NCBI GenBank assembly: GCA_016711825.1
Contig: JADJSG010000005.1
Coordinates: forward strand, 186,001-250,000
DNA from: Bacteroidota bacterium
GTDB taxonomy: Bacteria > Bacteroidota > Bacteroidia > Chitinophagales > Chitinophagaceae
Reading direction: 5' to 3'
DNA length: 64,000 bases
Shown piece by piece: positions 28,475-37,802 of the stretch (positions within the stretch are counted from its first letter, which is position 1; every line of letters begins with the position of its first letter). The translations under genes were made by a program, and so were the position numbers. The notes beneath the pieces are model-generated. The model worked only from the letters and a program-made list of their open reading frames with translations, was not told the origin of the DNA and did no database searches.

Positions 28475-28657
28475 ACATTTTTTTCTTTTCCACCAAATAC
28501 TTGTTGCTTGTTGGTAATTAAATTTTGTTAACGTCGCTTTTTAGGGTCTGAACTTCCATTTTTTAACCCTATTTGATACACAATCAATGGATGTTTTACA
28601 TTGTTTATTTATATATACCTGATTTCTATAAGCTCAAACAACTATTCATTGACAGTA

Positions 28658-29302
28658 TTAAGGATTCAATCGCTGGATTATCCAAGTGGTATCAGCCGTT
28701 TTTTTATAACAAATTCTATCGTGTAAACGACTGGCTCGTCCTTGCCAAAACTCAATATAGCTGGGTATTAATGCATATCCACCCCAATGTGGGGGCTTGG
28801 GTATAGGCATGTGCTGGTATTGAAGCTTCAATGCCTCAAATCGAGCCTCTAAAGTTTCCCTGTTTTGCAATAATTCACTTTGATGAGATGCCCATGCGCT
28901 TAATTGACTTTCTATGGGCCTTGTATTAAAATAATTGACAGAGTCTTCTTCTGATGTTTTTATCACCTGCCCTTCAATCCTGATTTGTCTTTGCAATTCT
29001 TTCCAAAGAAATGTCAAAGAGGCATTCGGATTATGGGTCAACTGTTTTCCTTTACTACTATGGTAATTGGTATAAAATACAAAATGATTTTCTTCAATAC
29101 CTTTTAAAAGTACAATTCTTGATTTTGGATAATGTAGTTCATCTACCGTGCTCAATGTCATTGCATTGGGTTCATCTACAAAGGTATTGAGGGCCTCTTG
29201 AAACCAACCTTTAAACTGTACTATTGGATTGTCGTGTAAATCGTTTTCGTTTAACGATGCCAATAAATACTCCTGACGTAAAGCAGCAATGTTAGTTTTC
29301 AT
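28658..29302 (-). CDS. pdxH: Pyridoxamine 5'-phosphate oxidase
   Basis: From the ATG at 29302 the protein is 214 aa, the normal PdxH length; it begins MKTNIAALRQEYLLASLNEND. It contains the FMN/PNP-binding segments (DEPNAMTLSTVDELHYPKSR split over residues ~42-61, FYTNYHSSKGKQL) and the C-terminal signature RLHDRICY with IIQRLNP. It oxidises pyridoxine or pyridoxamine phosphate to PLP. The frame is open 34 codons upstream, but that part overlaps a small membrane-protein frame and is not conserved. It probably belongs to an operon with that small gene. Confidence 0.94.
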   Translation of the reverse strand: MKTNIAALRQEYLLASLNENDLHDNPIVQFKGWFQEALNTFVDEPNAMTLSTVDELHYPKSRIVLLKGIEENHFVFYTNYHSSKGKQLTHNPNASLTFLWKELQRQIRIEGQVIKTSEEDSVNYFNTRPIESQLSAWASHQSELLQNRETLEARFEALKLQYQHMPIPKPPHWGGYALIPSYIEFWQGRASRLHDRICYKKTADTTWIIQRLNP

Positions 29303-29325
29303 TTTAAATAAAGATTCAATGGAAA

Positions 29326-29433
29326 CTAATCTTCTTTTAAATATTTTTTCATCACAAATACGGTACCTGCCAACATGATGACCATATAGACGATACAACC
29401 CCAATACCCGATGAAACTTCCTATTTCGTACAT
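29326..29433 (-). CDS. Small single-span membrane protein (35 aa)
   Basis: An ATG at 29433 starts a 35-codon frame ending in TAG. The product opens with MYEIGSFIGYW, has a ~20-residue hydrophobic helix and a positively charged end (VMKKYLKED), so the C-terminus should face the cytoplasm. A -7 box (TACCTTTG, 29474-29481) lies about 37 nt upstream at predicted +1, and pdxH begins 23 bp downstream. No family is recognised. The topology, the promoter and the fit between two genes support it, but it is too short for certainty. Confidence 0.55.
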   Translation of the reverse strand: MYEIGSFIGYWGCIVYMVIMLAGTVFVMKKYLKED

Positions 29434-29473
29434 AAATTTATATTTTTATAGCTGTGATTTATTTTATTTTTTG

Positions 29474-29481
29474 CAAAGGTA
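29474..29481 (-). promoter_or_regulatory. -7 box (TACCTTTG) of the small-protein/pdxH unit
   Basis: Exact TAnnTTTG match immediately after the stop codon of the upstream outer-membrane gene. Confidence 0.55.
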
Positions 29482-29486
29482 AAAAA

Positions 29487-30158
29487 TTATAATCTTTTTC
29501 TGTGTCTAAATTTAAACACAAAGCCCCCTTGCAATATAGACTTGCCCATGCCTACTTCAAGATAGATCGCAGTACGGGTTAAGAAAAAGTAACGAACCCC
29601 AAACGTCATTTCATAAGAAACAGGATAGGGCAATTTAAATTGAGATTTAAATAAACTGTCATCAGGTCCATAATCGGTAAAGTCTTTATTCATAAAATAA
29701 TTATATCCTACACCGCCACCTATATAAACATCAAACTCTTTGTTGACAAAAATGTGATAGTTGAAACGAAGATTTGCACTGATATCATGTAAAGTAGTAC
29801 CATAAGCAAAAGGTAAATCATATGGATAATATGGATCTGGACGCATTCTTTTCCACTCTGATTTGTATAATATATAACTTGCCGAAAGCATCACGCTTAA
29901 TTTACGGGAAAGTCCATACTCCGCTTTCCAGAAAAAAGGACCCACACCTACAACTTTGAAATCGGTTGAGTCTTTTTGATAATCAAATAATTTAGCATCT
30001 AAACGTGGCTGACCATATCCGTATGAAAAGTGTATTTGCCCTTTCTCATGTGCTTTCTGATCCCATAGGTAATCCCAATGGGGAGCAGTAAGTAACTGAG
30101 CTGACGTAGAAAGTGTAAAACCTGTTAATAAGAGTAATACCAGAAAAAATTTGTTCAT
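29487..30158 (-). CDS. Outer-membrane beta-barrel protein
   Basis: From the ATG at 30158 the protein is 223 aa with a signal peptide (MNKFFLVLLLLTGFTLSTSAQ). The rest shows alternating hydrophobic/polar strands with aromatic ends (KAEYGLSRKLSVMLSASYILY, FDVYIGGGVGYNYF, VSYEMTFGVRYFF), as in small OmpW/OprF-like barrels. A longer frame from 30194 would put extra residues before the signal peptide and is disfavoured. The function is unknown; it is predicted to sit in the outer membrane. Confidence 0.8.
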   Translation of the reverse strand: MNKFFLVLLLLTGFTLSTSAQLLTAPHWDYLWDQKAHEKGQIHFSYGYGQPRLDAKLFDYQKDSTDFKVVGVGPFFWKAEYGLSRKLSVMLSASYILYKSEWKRMRPDPYYPYDLPFAYGTTLHDISANLRFNYHIFVNKEFDVYIGGGVGYNYFMNKDFTDYGPDDSLFKSQFKLPYPVSYEMTFGVRYFFLTRTAIYLEVGMGKSILQGGFVFKFRHRKRL

Positions 30159-30253
30159 GAATCCGTATTTGGGGTACAAAATAATGAAAAACAATTAATA
30201 AAATGAAAATACTATTCATATTTTATTCCAGATATCTTTAAAAAGACCATTTG

Positions 30254-30862
30254 TTAAACTATTTCACCGGCACCTTCACGTATAATTTCGGGTGGAGAAA
30301 CGGTACAGTCAACGATTGTAGAAGGTATTACCCCTCCTGCTCCCCCATCAACAACCATATCAACTAAGTTTTCAAAAAGTTCATTGATTTCTTCAGCATC
30401 GGTCAATATTTCACCTTCTGCATTGAATGGAAGCGATGTACTTAAGATGGGATTGCCTAATTCTGTTAAAATGGCTCTGCATATTTTATTGTCTGGCACC
30501 CGAATACCGACCGTATCTTTTTTGGTTCTCAATAATTTAGGTACTTTTTTACTGGCTTCTAATATAAAGGTAAACGGTCCGGGTAAATACAATTTTAAAA
30601 AACGATATAAAGGGGTGTCAATGGCCTTGGTATATTCGCTCAGGTGACTTAAATCAGAACATAAAAAAGAAAGCTGTGCTTTTTGTGGATTGATTTGTTT
30701 GATTTTGCAAATACGCTCAATAGCTTCAGGATGCGCAATATCACAACCCATACCATATACCGTATCGGTAGGATAAATAATGACGCCACCCTTTTTTAAA
30801 AGCGCCACGAGTTGTTTTATTTTTCTTTCATCCGGATTATTAGGATGTATACTCATCAACAT
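30254..30862 (-). CDS. tsaC: L-threonylcarbamoyladenylate synthase (YrdC/Sua5 family)
   Basis: This 202-aa protein has the YrdC-fold signature GGVIIYPTDTVYGMGCD near residue 25, followed by KIKQINPQKAQLSFL and the conserved TKKDTVGIRVPDN and PSTIVDCT segments. It makes threonylcarbamoyl-AMP for the t6A37 modification of tRNAs. It is the short form without the Sua5 C-terminal domain. ATG codons at 30862 and 30856 are both possible; the -7 box at 30867-30874 puts +1 at about 30863, so the transcript would be leaderless or nearly so. It is divergent from the gene at 30908. Confidence 0.93.
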   Translation of the reverse strand: MLMSIHPNNPDERKIKQLVALLKKGGVIIYPTDTVYGMGCDIAHPEAIERICKIKQINPQKAQLSFLCSDLSHLSEYTKAIDTPLYRFLKLYLPGPFTFILEASKKVPKLLRTKKDTVGIRVPDNKICRAILTELGNPILSTSLPFNAEGEILTDAEEINELFENLVDMVVDGGAGGVIPSTIVDCTVSPPEIIREGAGEIV

Positions 30863-30866
30863 ATTT

Positions 30867-30874
30867 ACAAAGAT
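30867..30874 (-). promoter_or_regulatory. -7 box (TATCTTTG) of tsaC
   Basis: Exact TAnnTTTG match, 4 nt before the first ATG. Confidence 0.6.
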
Positions 30875-30891
30875 AAGGCATAGATTTTTTT

Positions 30892-30899
30892 ATATCTTC
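30892..30899 (+). promoter_or_regulatory. -7 box (TATCTTCG) of the O-antigen-ligase-like gene
   Basis: TAnnTTCG match, 8 nt before the ATG. The two divergent -7 boxes are only 17 bp apart, so the promoters overlap. Confidence 0.5.
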
Positions 30900-30907
30900 G
30901 TTTCCTA

Positions 30908-32167
30908 ATGTTTAAAAGCGTTTCTTTCAATCGTGTAAGTATTTGGTATGTCATCGTTACCTTACTATTTATTTCATTTCCATGGAGTGAGCGCATTAAT
31001 TCAGTATTTATCCTACTGCTTGTCATCCACTGGTTAGCTGATAAAAAGCTTCTTGAAAAAATGGCCCAACTAAAAAATCACTGGAAAAGCATCTTGCCTT
31101 TTTGGGGCTTTTTTGCGATGCATTTGCTCTTTTTATATAAAACCCAGCATTGGCAAGACGCGATGCATACCATGGAAGTAAAGCTTTCATGGCTGATACT
31201 GCCATGCTTATTTGCGACGGAAAATTATGTAAACGCCCTTTTTCAAAAACGATTATTTTGGCTATTTTGCCTTTCATGTTTGCTTTCTGCCATTTATTGT
31301 GTGTTGGCATATTCTATTCATTTTTATCCGATTCACCAATGGACATACCTTTTTGATAGAATGTATTTTTCATATTATATCATGCATCCGGGTTATTATT
31401 CAAATTTTTTTGTCATTGCTGTCATTTATTTATTGTTACAATTATTCGAGTATAAAAAGCTGTCTCAAAAAGAAACATTGTTTTCCATCTTCATGGTCAT
31501 CCTTTTTTTAGCTACCCTTTTTATCTTAGTTTCCAAAACGGCCATTATTGTACTGGTACTTTTCTTTATCTACCTTATTTGGAAAAAACTGGAAAGTTTA
31601 CAACAACGTATGTTAAAATATTTTTTATTTATTTCTGTCACTGTCCTAACGATTCTTTTGTTTTCACAGGTGCCAAATATCAACAAGCGTATTGCAGAAA
31701 CCAAGCATGATATTGAAAAAATAGATCATCAAATTCCATTTGCAAATTCTACCGGAAGTAGGATTGCCGCCTGGAAATTAGAATGGCGCATCATTCAGGA
31801 GCGTCCATTCTGGGGGCATGGTACGGGCAATGCCAATAGTCTCTTGATGAGTCAGTTTGAAAAAGGACAATATGCAGATTTAATCACCCATCAAATGCAT
31901 ACCCACAATCAACTATTGCATACCTGGATTGAATTAGGGTTGTTAGGATTATTGAGCTTGTTATTCATGTTTATTTCAAGCTTTATTTATTTTTATAAAA
32001 ATAATCAAGCTTTGGGTATGTGGACTGTTGTGTTGCTCTTTGTGTATAGCGCCACAGACGACGCCTTAGAAATACAGTCAATCACTGTATTTTGTACTTT
32101 TTTAATTTGCTTATTGCTTTTTGAAAATAAAAAACAAACTTTGAGTTCGCATACTATTGCTACATAA
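30908..32167 (+). CDS. O-antigen ligase/polymerase-like membrane protein (Wzy_C)
   Basis: The 419-aa protein has about ten hydrophobic segments and a large loop before the last ones. The loop contains RPFWGHGTGNANSLL and THNQLLHTWIELGLLGLL, the pattern of the Wzy_C (O-antigen ligase, WaaL/Wzy) family. Such proteins join or polymerise glycans on lipid carriers at the outer face of the inner membrane. No other glycan genes lie next to it, so the substrate is unknown. Its end overlaps the convergent response-regulator gene by 8 bp. Confidence 0.85.
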   Translation: MFKSVSFNRVSIWYVIVTLLFISFPWSERINSVFILLLVIHWLADKKLLEKMAQLKNHWKSILPFWGFFAMHLLFLYKTQHWQDAMHTMEVKLSWLILPCLFATENYVNALFQKRLFWLFCLSCLLSAIYCVLAYSIHFYPIHQWTYLFDRMYFSYYIMHPGYYSNFFVIAVIYLLLQLFEYKKLSQKETLFSIFMVILFLATLFILVSKTAIIVLVLFFIYLIWKKLESLQQRMLKYFLFISVTVLTILLFSQVPNINKRIAETKHDIEKIDHQIPFANSTGSRIAAWKLEWRIIQERPFWGHGTGNANSLLMSQFEKGQYADLITHQMHTHNQLLHTWIELGLLGLLSLLFMFISSFIYFYKNNQALGMWTVVLLFVYSATDDALEIQSITVFCTFLICLLLFENKKQTLSSHTIAT

Positions 32168-32864
32168 CAAATTTATACCCCACACCCCGCACACTTAAAA
32201 AATGAACCGGATTGCGTGGGTCTAATTCAAAATATTTACGATAAATCATGATAAAATTATCGATCGTTCGTGTGGTTGGAAATACATTATAACCCCATAC
32301 CATTTTAAGAATATGTTCACGGCTTATCACTTCATTTTTATTATCGATGAGTAATTTTAAAAACTGAATTTCTTTTTTGGTAAGGGCAATGGTATTGCCA
32401 TGAATGTCAACGCAACTTTGTGCTTGAAAATCTATTTTACAGGGACCTATTTCAAAAATACTCAATTCATCTTTGATATGATCAATCTTTTTATTTTTCG
32501 CAATAAGTTTTTCTACCCTAATCAACAGTTCTTCAAGGTTAAAGGGTTTGGTCATATAATCGTCGCCCCCTTTTCGCAAACCCAATACCCTATCGGCACC
32601 CGTATTTTTTGCAGAAAGAAACAGAATAGGAATTTTATCGTTTTGTAATCGAATGGTTTCACATACAAAAATGCCATCCAACTCAGGTAACATAATATCG
32701 AGAATGATACAGTCGAAATACTCTTCTTTGAAAGCCTTGATCGCTTTTTTACCATCATCAACTGATACCACTGCATACCCTTCCATTTCTAAATTTAATT
32801 TTAATGCTTCTCTCAAACTTTCTTCGTCTTCAACCAGTAAAATTTCGCCTTTATCTTTTTTCAT
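32160..32864 (-). CDS. OmpR-family response regulator
   Basis: The 234-aa protein has a receiver domain (acidic residues near 12-14, phosphoacceptor D56 in CIILDIMLP) and a C-terminal winged-helix DNA-binding domain (TKKEIQFLKLLIDN, then TRTIDNFIMIYRKYF and RGVGYKF). It lies 23 bp downstream of a histidine kinase gene and should be its partner. The pair resembles RprX/RprY of Bacteroides in layout; the target genes are unknown. Confidence 0.94.
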   Translation of the reverse strand: MKKDKGEILLVEDEESLREALKLNLEMEGYAVVSVDDGKKAIKAFKEEYFDCIILDIMLPELDGIFVCETIRLQNDKIPILFLSAKNTGADRVLGLRKGGDDYMTKPFNLEELLIRVEKLIAKNKKIDHIKDELSIFEIGPCKIDFQAQSCVDIHGNTIALTKKEIQFLKLLIDNKNEVISREHILKMVWGYNVFPTTRTIDNFIMIYRKYFELDPRNPVHFLSVRGVGYKFVM

Positions 32865-32887
32865 ACTTTCGTTTTAAGAAATGATAA

Positions 32888-33850
32888 TCAATCAATTGTG
32901 ACCTCAAAAATAGAGCCTTTGGGTATATTGTTTTTCACAGAAATGTCATATTTGTACATTTTAATAATCTTTTTTACAATAAAAAGACCCAATCCTGTAC
33001 CTTTTGATGAACGTGTATTTTCATTCCCAATGCGATAAAATTTTTCAAATATTTTTTTCTTTTCAGTGTCCGGAATGCCATTGCCACGGTCTATGACAGC
33101 AATAAGTGTTTTGCCTTCCACTTGTTTCATTTCTACCACGATAGGTTCATCTTTCGGTGAGTACTTTCTTGCATTCTCAATCAAATTGCTAATCACTAAT
33201 TTCCAAATGGTGGCATCTCCTCTGATGATTTTGTCTTCTTCATATACATTCAATGCAATTTTCAAATCTCGATATCTGGCGCGCATTTCGTCGATTACTT
33301 CACTCAATATTTGTTCTAACGATACATCTTCGGTATAAATGGCTTTGCTTGTATTTTCAAGTTGGGTGGCTATCAATATATTATTACACAAGTCGTTTAG
33401 GCGGTTTGTTTCATTGACAGATGATTTGATTAATTTCATTTGTATGTCTTCATCCAGTTTCCTTTTTTCAAGCGTTTGCATATTGAGCTTGATGCCAGCA
33501 ATGGGTGTTTTTAATTCGTGGGTGACACTCAACATGAAGTTTTGTTGAAGTTTACTCAGCTTACGTTGACGATAATACGCATAATATACAATGCTGGCTG
33601 AAAGCAAAATAATCAACAAAAAAGTAGAGCCTTCACCCAGAAACTGCTTGGTTCGTTTGATTTTCTTATCCTGTATACTCTTAAACTCTTTATCATAATT
33701 AAGATGCAGATTATTTGATTGTTGTAAGGTTATTTTTTCTTTTTCTAATTCAAAAATTACATTGCCTTGTTTGTTGAGGCTATAGCCCCAAAATATAATA
33801 GCAGCAACTACATAAATCAATAGTAAAGTATAAGCAATGGTAAATTTCAT
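32888..33850 (-). CDS. Two-component sensor histidine kinase
   Basis: This 320-aa protein has two membrane helices (about 5-23 and 76-93) around a short ~50-residue periplasmic, mostly helical segment rich in Lys and Glu, so it has no large sensory domain. The HisKA dimerisation domain has H111 in SVTHELKTP, and the HATPase_c domain shows N (NLIENARKYS), DRGNGIP and GTGLGLFIVK boxes. It is co-transcribed with the response regulator downstream. A -7 box (TAAATTTG) lies 16 nt before the start at predicted +1. Confidence 0.94.
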   Translation of the reverse strand: MKFTIAYTLLLIYVVAAIIFWGYSLNKQGNVIFELEKEKITLQQSNNLHLNYDKEFKSIQDKKIKRTKQFLGEGSTFLLIILLSASIVYYAYYRQRKLSKLQQNFMLSVTHELKTPIAGIKLNMQTLEKRKLDEDIQMKLIKSSVNETNRLNDLCNNILIATQLENTSKAIYTEDVSLEQILSEVIDEMRARYRDLKIALNVYEEDKIIRGDATIWKLVISNLIENARKYSPKDEPIVVEMKQVEGKTLIAVIDRGNGIPDTEKKKIFEKFYRIGNENTRSSKGTGLGLFIVKKIIKMYKYDISVKNNIPKGSIFEVTID

Positions 33851-33869
33851 GTAAGGATATGTAATGCTA

Positions 33870-33877
33870 CAAATTTA
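33870..33877 (-). promoter_or_regulatory. -7 box (TAAATTTG) of the two-component operon
   Basis: Exact TAnnTTTG match; predicted leader of about 16 nt. Confidence 0.55.
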
Positions 33878-34047
33878 TAAGATAATTTTTTATATATCGT
33901 ATATGCTACTTACTTTTGCATTCGCAGGCAGATTTGATTATTGTTCGGCCTGTTATCAAAACTGAACTAATACTCATCTACTGCTAAACAATTCCTTGTT
34001 TTTAATGTTGATAGTATCGTTCAGTACAAATAAAAATATACTGAAGT

Positions 34048-35073
34048 ATGCATACATTAAACGAATTGCTCAAAAAACAAATACTGGTAATTGATGGGGC
34101 TATGGGCACCATGATACAACGTTACCAATTGAAAGAAAAAGATTACAGAGGCGAACAATTTAAAAACTGGCATTTAGATGTACAAGGCAACAACGATATG
34201 CTTTGTATAACCCAGCCACAGATTATTGAAGAGATTCATTTACAATACCTGGAAGCGGGTGCACATATCATTGAAACAAATACATTCAGCGCACAAAAAA
34301 TATCCATGGCCGATTATGAGCTCCAGGATTATTGTTACGAAATGAATGTAGCCGCTGCACAGTGTGCCCGCAATGCAGTAAACCGATATTATGCTTTACA
34401 TCCTGATGCTGAAACAGGTACTAAATTTGTGGCAGGAGCTATAGGGCCCACCAATCGAACCCTTTCATTATCGCCCGACGTTAATAATCCCGGCTACAGA
34501 GCAGTTACCTTTGATCAGGTAATGGAGGCTTATTACGAACAAGTGAAAGGTCTGGTGGCAGGGGGTGTTGACATTATTTTGATTGAAACCATCTTTGATA
34601 CACTCAATGCCAAAGCGGCTATTTTTGCCGTTAAAAAATATTTTAAAGATTTTCAAATCAACTTACCAATCATGATATCAGGTACTATCACAGACGCAAG
34701 TGGTAGAACCCTCAGTGGACAAACATTAGAAGCCTTTTATATTTCTGTTGAGCACGCCAATCCAATCAGTGTAGGTTTTAATTGTGCACTTGGGGCAACC
34801 CAAATGCGACCACATATTGAAGAATTGAGTATGCTTGCCAATTGCTATGTGAGTGCATATCCGAATGCTGGATTGCCCAATGCGTTTGGCGAATATGATG
34901 AACAACCACACGAAACGGGTCATATCATAGCTGAGTGGGCCAAAGAAGGATTGGTCAATATTGTAGGAGGCTGCTGTGGCACTACCCCCGAACATATTAA
35001 ATGTATTGCAGATGCTGTAAAAGGATTAAAACCCCGAAGCATCGCATCAAACATCACAAAAGAAACCGTTTAA
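34048..35073 (+). CDS. metH: Cobalamin-dependent methionine synthase, homocysteine-binding part
   Basis: The 341-aa protein is a complete homocysteine S-methyltransferase domain: DGAMGTMIQRY near residue 17, then ETNTFSAQ, and the zinc-binding cysteines in VGFNCALGA (near 244) and GGCCGTTPEHI (near 309). It ends where the first module of a full MetH ends; the remaining modules are in the next gene, 73 bp downstream. Together the two proteins should transfer the methyl group of methyltetrahydrofolate to homocysteine. A split MetH is known in some Bacteroidota, so I read it as functional, not broken. Confidence 0.94.
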   Translation: MHTLNELLKKQILVIDGAMGTMIQRYQLKEKDYRGEQFKNWHLDVQGNNDMLCITQPQIIEEIHLQYLEAGAHIIETNTFSAQKISMADYELQDYCYEMNVAAAQCARNAVNRYYALHPDAETGTKFVAGAIGPTNRTLSLSPDVNNPGYRAVTFDQVMEAYYEQVKGLVAGGVDIILIETIFDTLNAKAAIFAVKKYFKDFQINLPIMISGTITDASGRTLSGQTLEAFYISVEHANPISVGFNCALGATQMRPHIEELSMLANCYVSAYPNAGLPNAFGEYDEQPHETGHIIAEWAKEGLVNIVGGCCGTTPEHIKCIADAVKGLKPRSIASNITKETV

Positions 35074-35146
35074 AGAATCGTATTTTTTATATTCCTGAAA
35101 TCAAAAAACTTTGAAAGATTTATAAAAATACAAATACCCGTAATTT

Positions 35147-37789
35147 ATGAAACATCAATATTTATCGCTTAGTGGATTAGAACCATTGGTTGTGCGACCC
35201 GAATCAAATTTTATCAATGTAGGTGAACGTACAAATGTAACAGGGAGTAAAAAGTTTTCGCGTTTGATACAAGAAGAAAAATATGATGAAGCCCTGAGTG
35301 TTGCTCGTCAGCAAGTAGAAAATGGGGCACAAGTATTAGATATTAATATGGATGACGCCTTATTAGATGGCGTTTATGCAATGACTACATTTATCAATCT
35401 TGTGCAGTCGGAACCTGATATTGCCAAAATTCCTATCATGATCGATAGCAGTAAATTTGACATTATTGTGGCTGGTTTAAAATGTGTACAAGGAAAGTGT
35501 ATCGTTAATTCAATTTCTTTAAAAGAAGGCGAGGAAAAATTTATTGAACAAGCAACCCTTTGCAGCTACTTTGGAGCCGCCGTGATTGTGATGGCCTTTG
35601 ATGAGCAAGGACAAGCAGATACCAGACAACGAAAAATTGATATTTGCCAGCGAGCCTATCATATTCTTACCACACAGGTAGGGTATAAACCACAAGATAT
35701 CATTTTTGATCCAAATATATTTGCGGTCGCAACAGGTCTTGAAGAGCATAATAATTATGGAGTAGATTTTATAGAAGCTACCCGTGAAATTAAAAAATTA
35801 ATGCCATTGACCAAAGTTAGTGGGGGCGTGAGTAATCTTTCATTTTCATTTAGGGGTAATGAACATGTGCGCGAGGCCATGCATGCAGTGTTTTTATATC
35901 ATGCCATACAGGCTGGTATGGATATGGGCATTGTGAATGCTGGTCAGCTGGCGGTTTACGATGAAATAGAACCTACCCTGAAAAAACTTTGCGAAGATGT
36001 GATTCTCAACCGAAACAACGACCACAATGAAGCAACCGAAAGCCTCATACAGTTTGCAGAAACGGTGAAAGCAAAAGGTAAAGTACAGGTAAAAGATGAA
36101 ACATGGCGATTAGCATCCGTAGAAAAAAGATTGTCGCATGCATTGGTCAATGGCATCACTACTTACATAGATGAAGATACCGAAGAAGCAAGACGCAAGT
36201 ATAGTAAACCCCTTGATATTATTGAAGGTCCACTGATGGATGGTATGAGTATAGTAGGTGATTTGTTTGGCAGTGGGAAAATGTTTTTGCCTCAAGTTGT
36301 GAAAAGTGCCCGTGTAATGAAGAAAAGTGTTGCCTATTTGACTCCTTTTATAGAAGCCGCCAAGTTAGAAGCTTCGAATGCCCCTAAAGTATTACTGGCT
36401 ACAGTAAAAGGCGATGTACACGATATCGGAAAAAACATTGTAGGGGTTGTATTGGGTTGCAATGGCTATACCATTATTGATTTAGGGGTGATGGTGCCTG
36501 CCACTAAAATATTGGAAGAAGCTAAAAAACACCAAGTTGATATTATTGGATTAAGTGGACTGATAACTCCCTCATTAGATGAAATGGTGCATATAGCGAA
36601 AGAAATGACAAGACAGCAGTTTACATTACCCCTTTTAATTGGAGGTGCCACCACAAGCCGTATGCATACAGCGGTGAAAATTGCAGAAAATTATGCCCAT
36701 GGAGTATTGCATGTATTGGATGCTTCACGAAGTGTAACTGTCGTAAGTGATTTGCTAAACGAAAACAAACAAACTTTATTAAACAAAACCAATACTGAAT
36801 ACAAACAACTTAGGGACGATTTTATCAACCGAAAAAATATTAAAACCTATTTAGCCATTGCGGATGCCCGAAATAATAAAACAAAGATTGATTGGGAACA
36901 ATACGAACCTGTCAAACCTGCACAAATGGGAATGCAAACCTTTCATCAGTATCCCCTCCATGAAATAGTTGAATACATCGACTGGACTCCCTTTTTTATT
37001 ACCTGGGAAATGCATGGAAAATTTCCTGCCATATTATCAGACGAAGTTGTAGGGCAAGAAGCCACAAAATTGTATGAAGATGCTCAACATCTATTAAAAC
37101 AAATTGTTGATGAGCATTGGCTACAAGCTGAAGCTGTGATGGGTATATGGGATGCCCAACGACTGGGTGATGATGATGTGATGATTCAATCAGAAACCAC
37201 TTTGCACTTTTTACGTCAACAAATCAAAAAAGCGGAAGGACAAGCAAATCAATGTTTGGCTGATTATATACACCCACTCAAAAACGATTATATGGGTGCC
37301 TTTGCTGTTACCATTAAAGGTATTGAACCCTATATCAAACAGTTTGAAGTTGCACATGACGATTATAATAAAATAATGTTGCAAGCTTTAGCTGATAGGC
37401 TGGCTGAGGCATTTGCTGAATGTTTACATAAAAAGGTTCGTACCCAATATTGGGCTTATGCACCAAACGAAACATTGAGCCCTGAAGAATTAATTACTGA
37501 AAAATATGTAGGTATTAGACCCGCACCTGGATACCCTGCCTGTCCTGATCATACAGAAAAAATAACCCTTTTTAACCTGCTTCATGTAAAAGAAGAAATA
37601 GGAATTGAACTCACCGAGTCGCTTGCCATGTATCCGGCTGCTTCTGTTTGTGGCTGGTACTTTGCACACCCTGCAAGTAAATATTTTGGGGTCGGAAAAA
37701 TCACCCAGGAACAACTCATTGACTATGCCAACAGAAAAAAAATAGATTTGAGTGAAGCCACCCAATGGTTAAGTCCTTTGTTAGATTAA
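35147..37789 (+). CDS. metH: Cobalamin-dependent methionine synthase, folate/B12/activation part
   Basis: The 880-aa protein holds the other MetH modules in order: the pterin (methyl-THF) binding domain (about 1-300, FINVGERTNVTGSKKF, INMDDALLDG), the B12 cap (about 330-415, GSGKMFLPQVVKSARVM), the B12-binding domain with the lower-ligand motif DVHDIGKNIV near residue 423, and the SAM-binding reactivation domain (RPAPGYPACPDHTEK near 790, SVCGWYFAHP). Both ends are intact and the first Met is 73 bp after the upstream gene. No cobalamin riboswitch is evident in the short gap or before the operon. Confidence 0.95.
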   Translation: MKHQYLSLSGLEPLVVRPESNFINVGERTNVTGSKKFSRLIQEEKYDEALSVARQQVENGAQVLDINMDDALLDGVYAMTTFINLVQSEPDIAKIPIMIDSSKFDIIVAGLKCVQGKCIVNSISLKEGEEKFIEQATLCSYFGAAVIVMAFDEQGQADTRQRKIDICQRAYHILTTQVGYKPQDIIFDPNIFAVATGLEEHNNYGVDFIEATREIKKLMPLTKVSGGVSNLSFSFRGNEHVREAMHAVFLYHAIQAGMDMGIVNAGQLAVYDEIEPTLKKLCEDVILNRNNDHNEATESLIQFAETVKAKGKVQVKDETWRLASVEKRLSHALVNGITTYIDEDTEEARRKYSKPLDIIEGPLMDGMSIVGDLFGSGKMFLPQVVKSARVMKKSVAYLTPFIEAAKLEASNAPKVLLATVKGDVHDIGKNIVGVVLGCNGYTIIDLGVMVPATKILEEAKKHQVDIIGLSGLITPSLDEMVHIAKEMTRQQFTLPLLIGGATTSRMHTAVKIAENYAHGVLHVLDASRSVTVVSDLLNENKQTLLNKTNTEYKQLRDDFINRKNIKTYLAIADARNNKTKIDWEQYEPVKPAQMGMQTFHQYPLHEIVEYIDWTPFFITWEMHGKFPAILSDEVVGQEATKLYEDAQHLLKQIVDEHWLQAEAVMGIWDAQRLGDDDVMIQSETTLHFLRQQIKKAEGQANQCLADYIHPLKNDYMGAFAVTIKGIEPYIKQFEVAHDDYNKIMLQALADRLAEAFAECLHKKVRTQYWAYAPNETLSPEELITEKYVGIRPAPGYPACPDHTEKITLFNLLHVKEEIGIELTESLAMYPAASVCGWYFAHPASKYFGVGKITQEQLIDYANRKKIDLSEATQWLSPLLD

Positions 37790-37802
37790 AACGGTATATT
37801 AT

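Noticed and set aside
28658..29404. Long form of PdxH starting at 29404
   Set aside because: The extra 34 residues are not PdxH-like and overlap the small membrane-protein frame; the conserved N-terminus starts at 29302.
33851..34047. Cobalamin or SAM riboswitch upstream of metH
   Set aside because: Only a small CAGGC/GCCTG hairpin is present; the B12-box and the SAM-riboswitch cores are not seen.
34048..37789. Split MetH as a sixth homopolymer frameshift
   Set aside because: Both proteins have proper starts and ends at a domain boundary and are separated by 73 bp, so it is a natural split.
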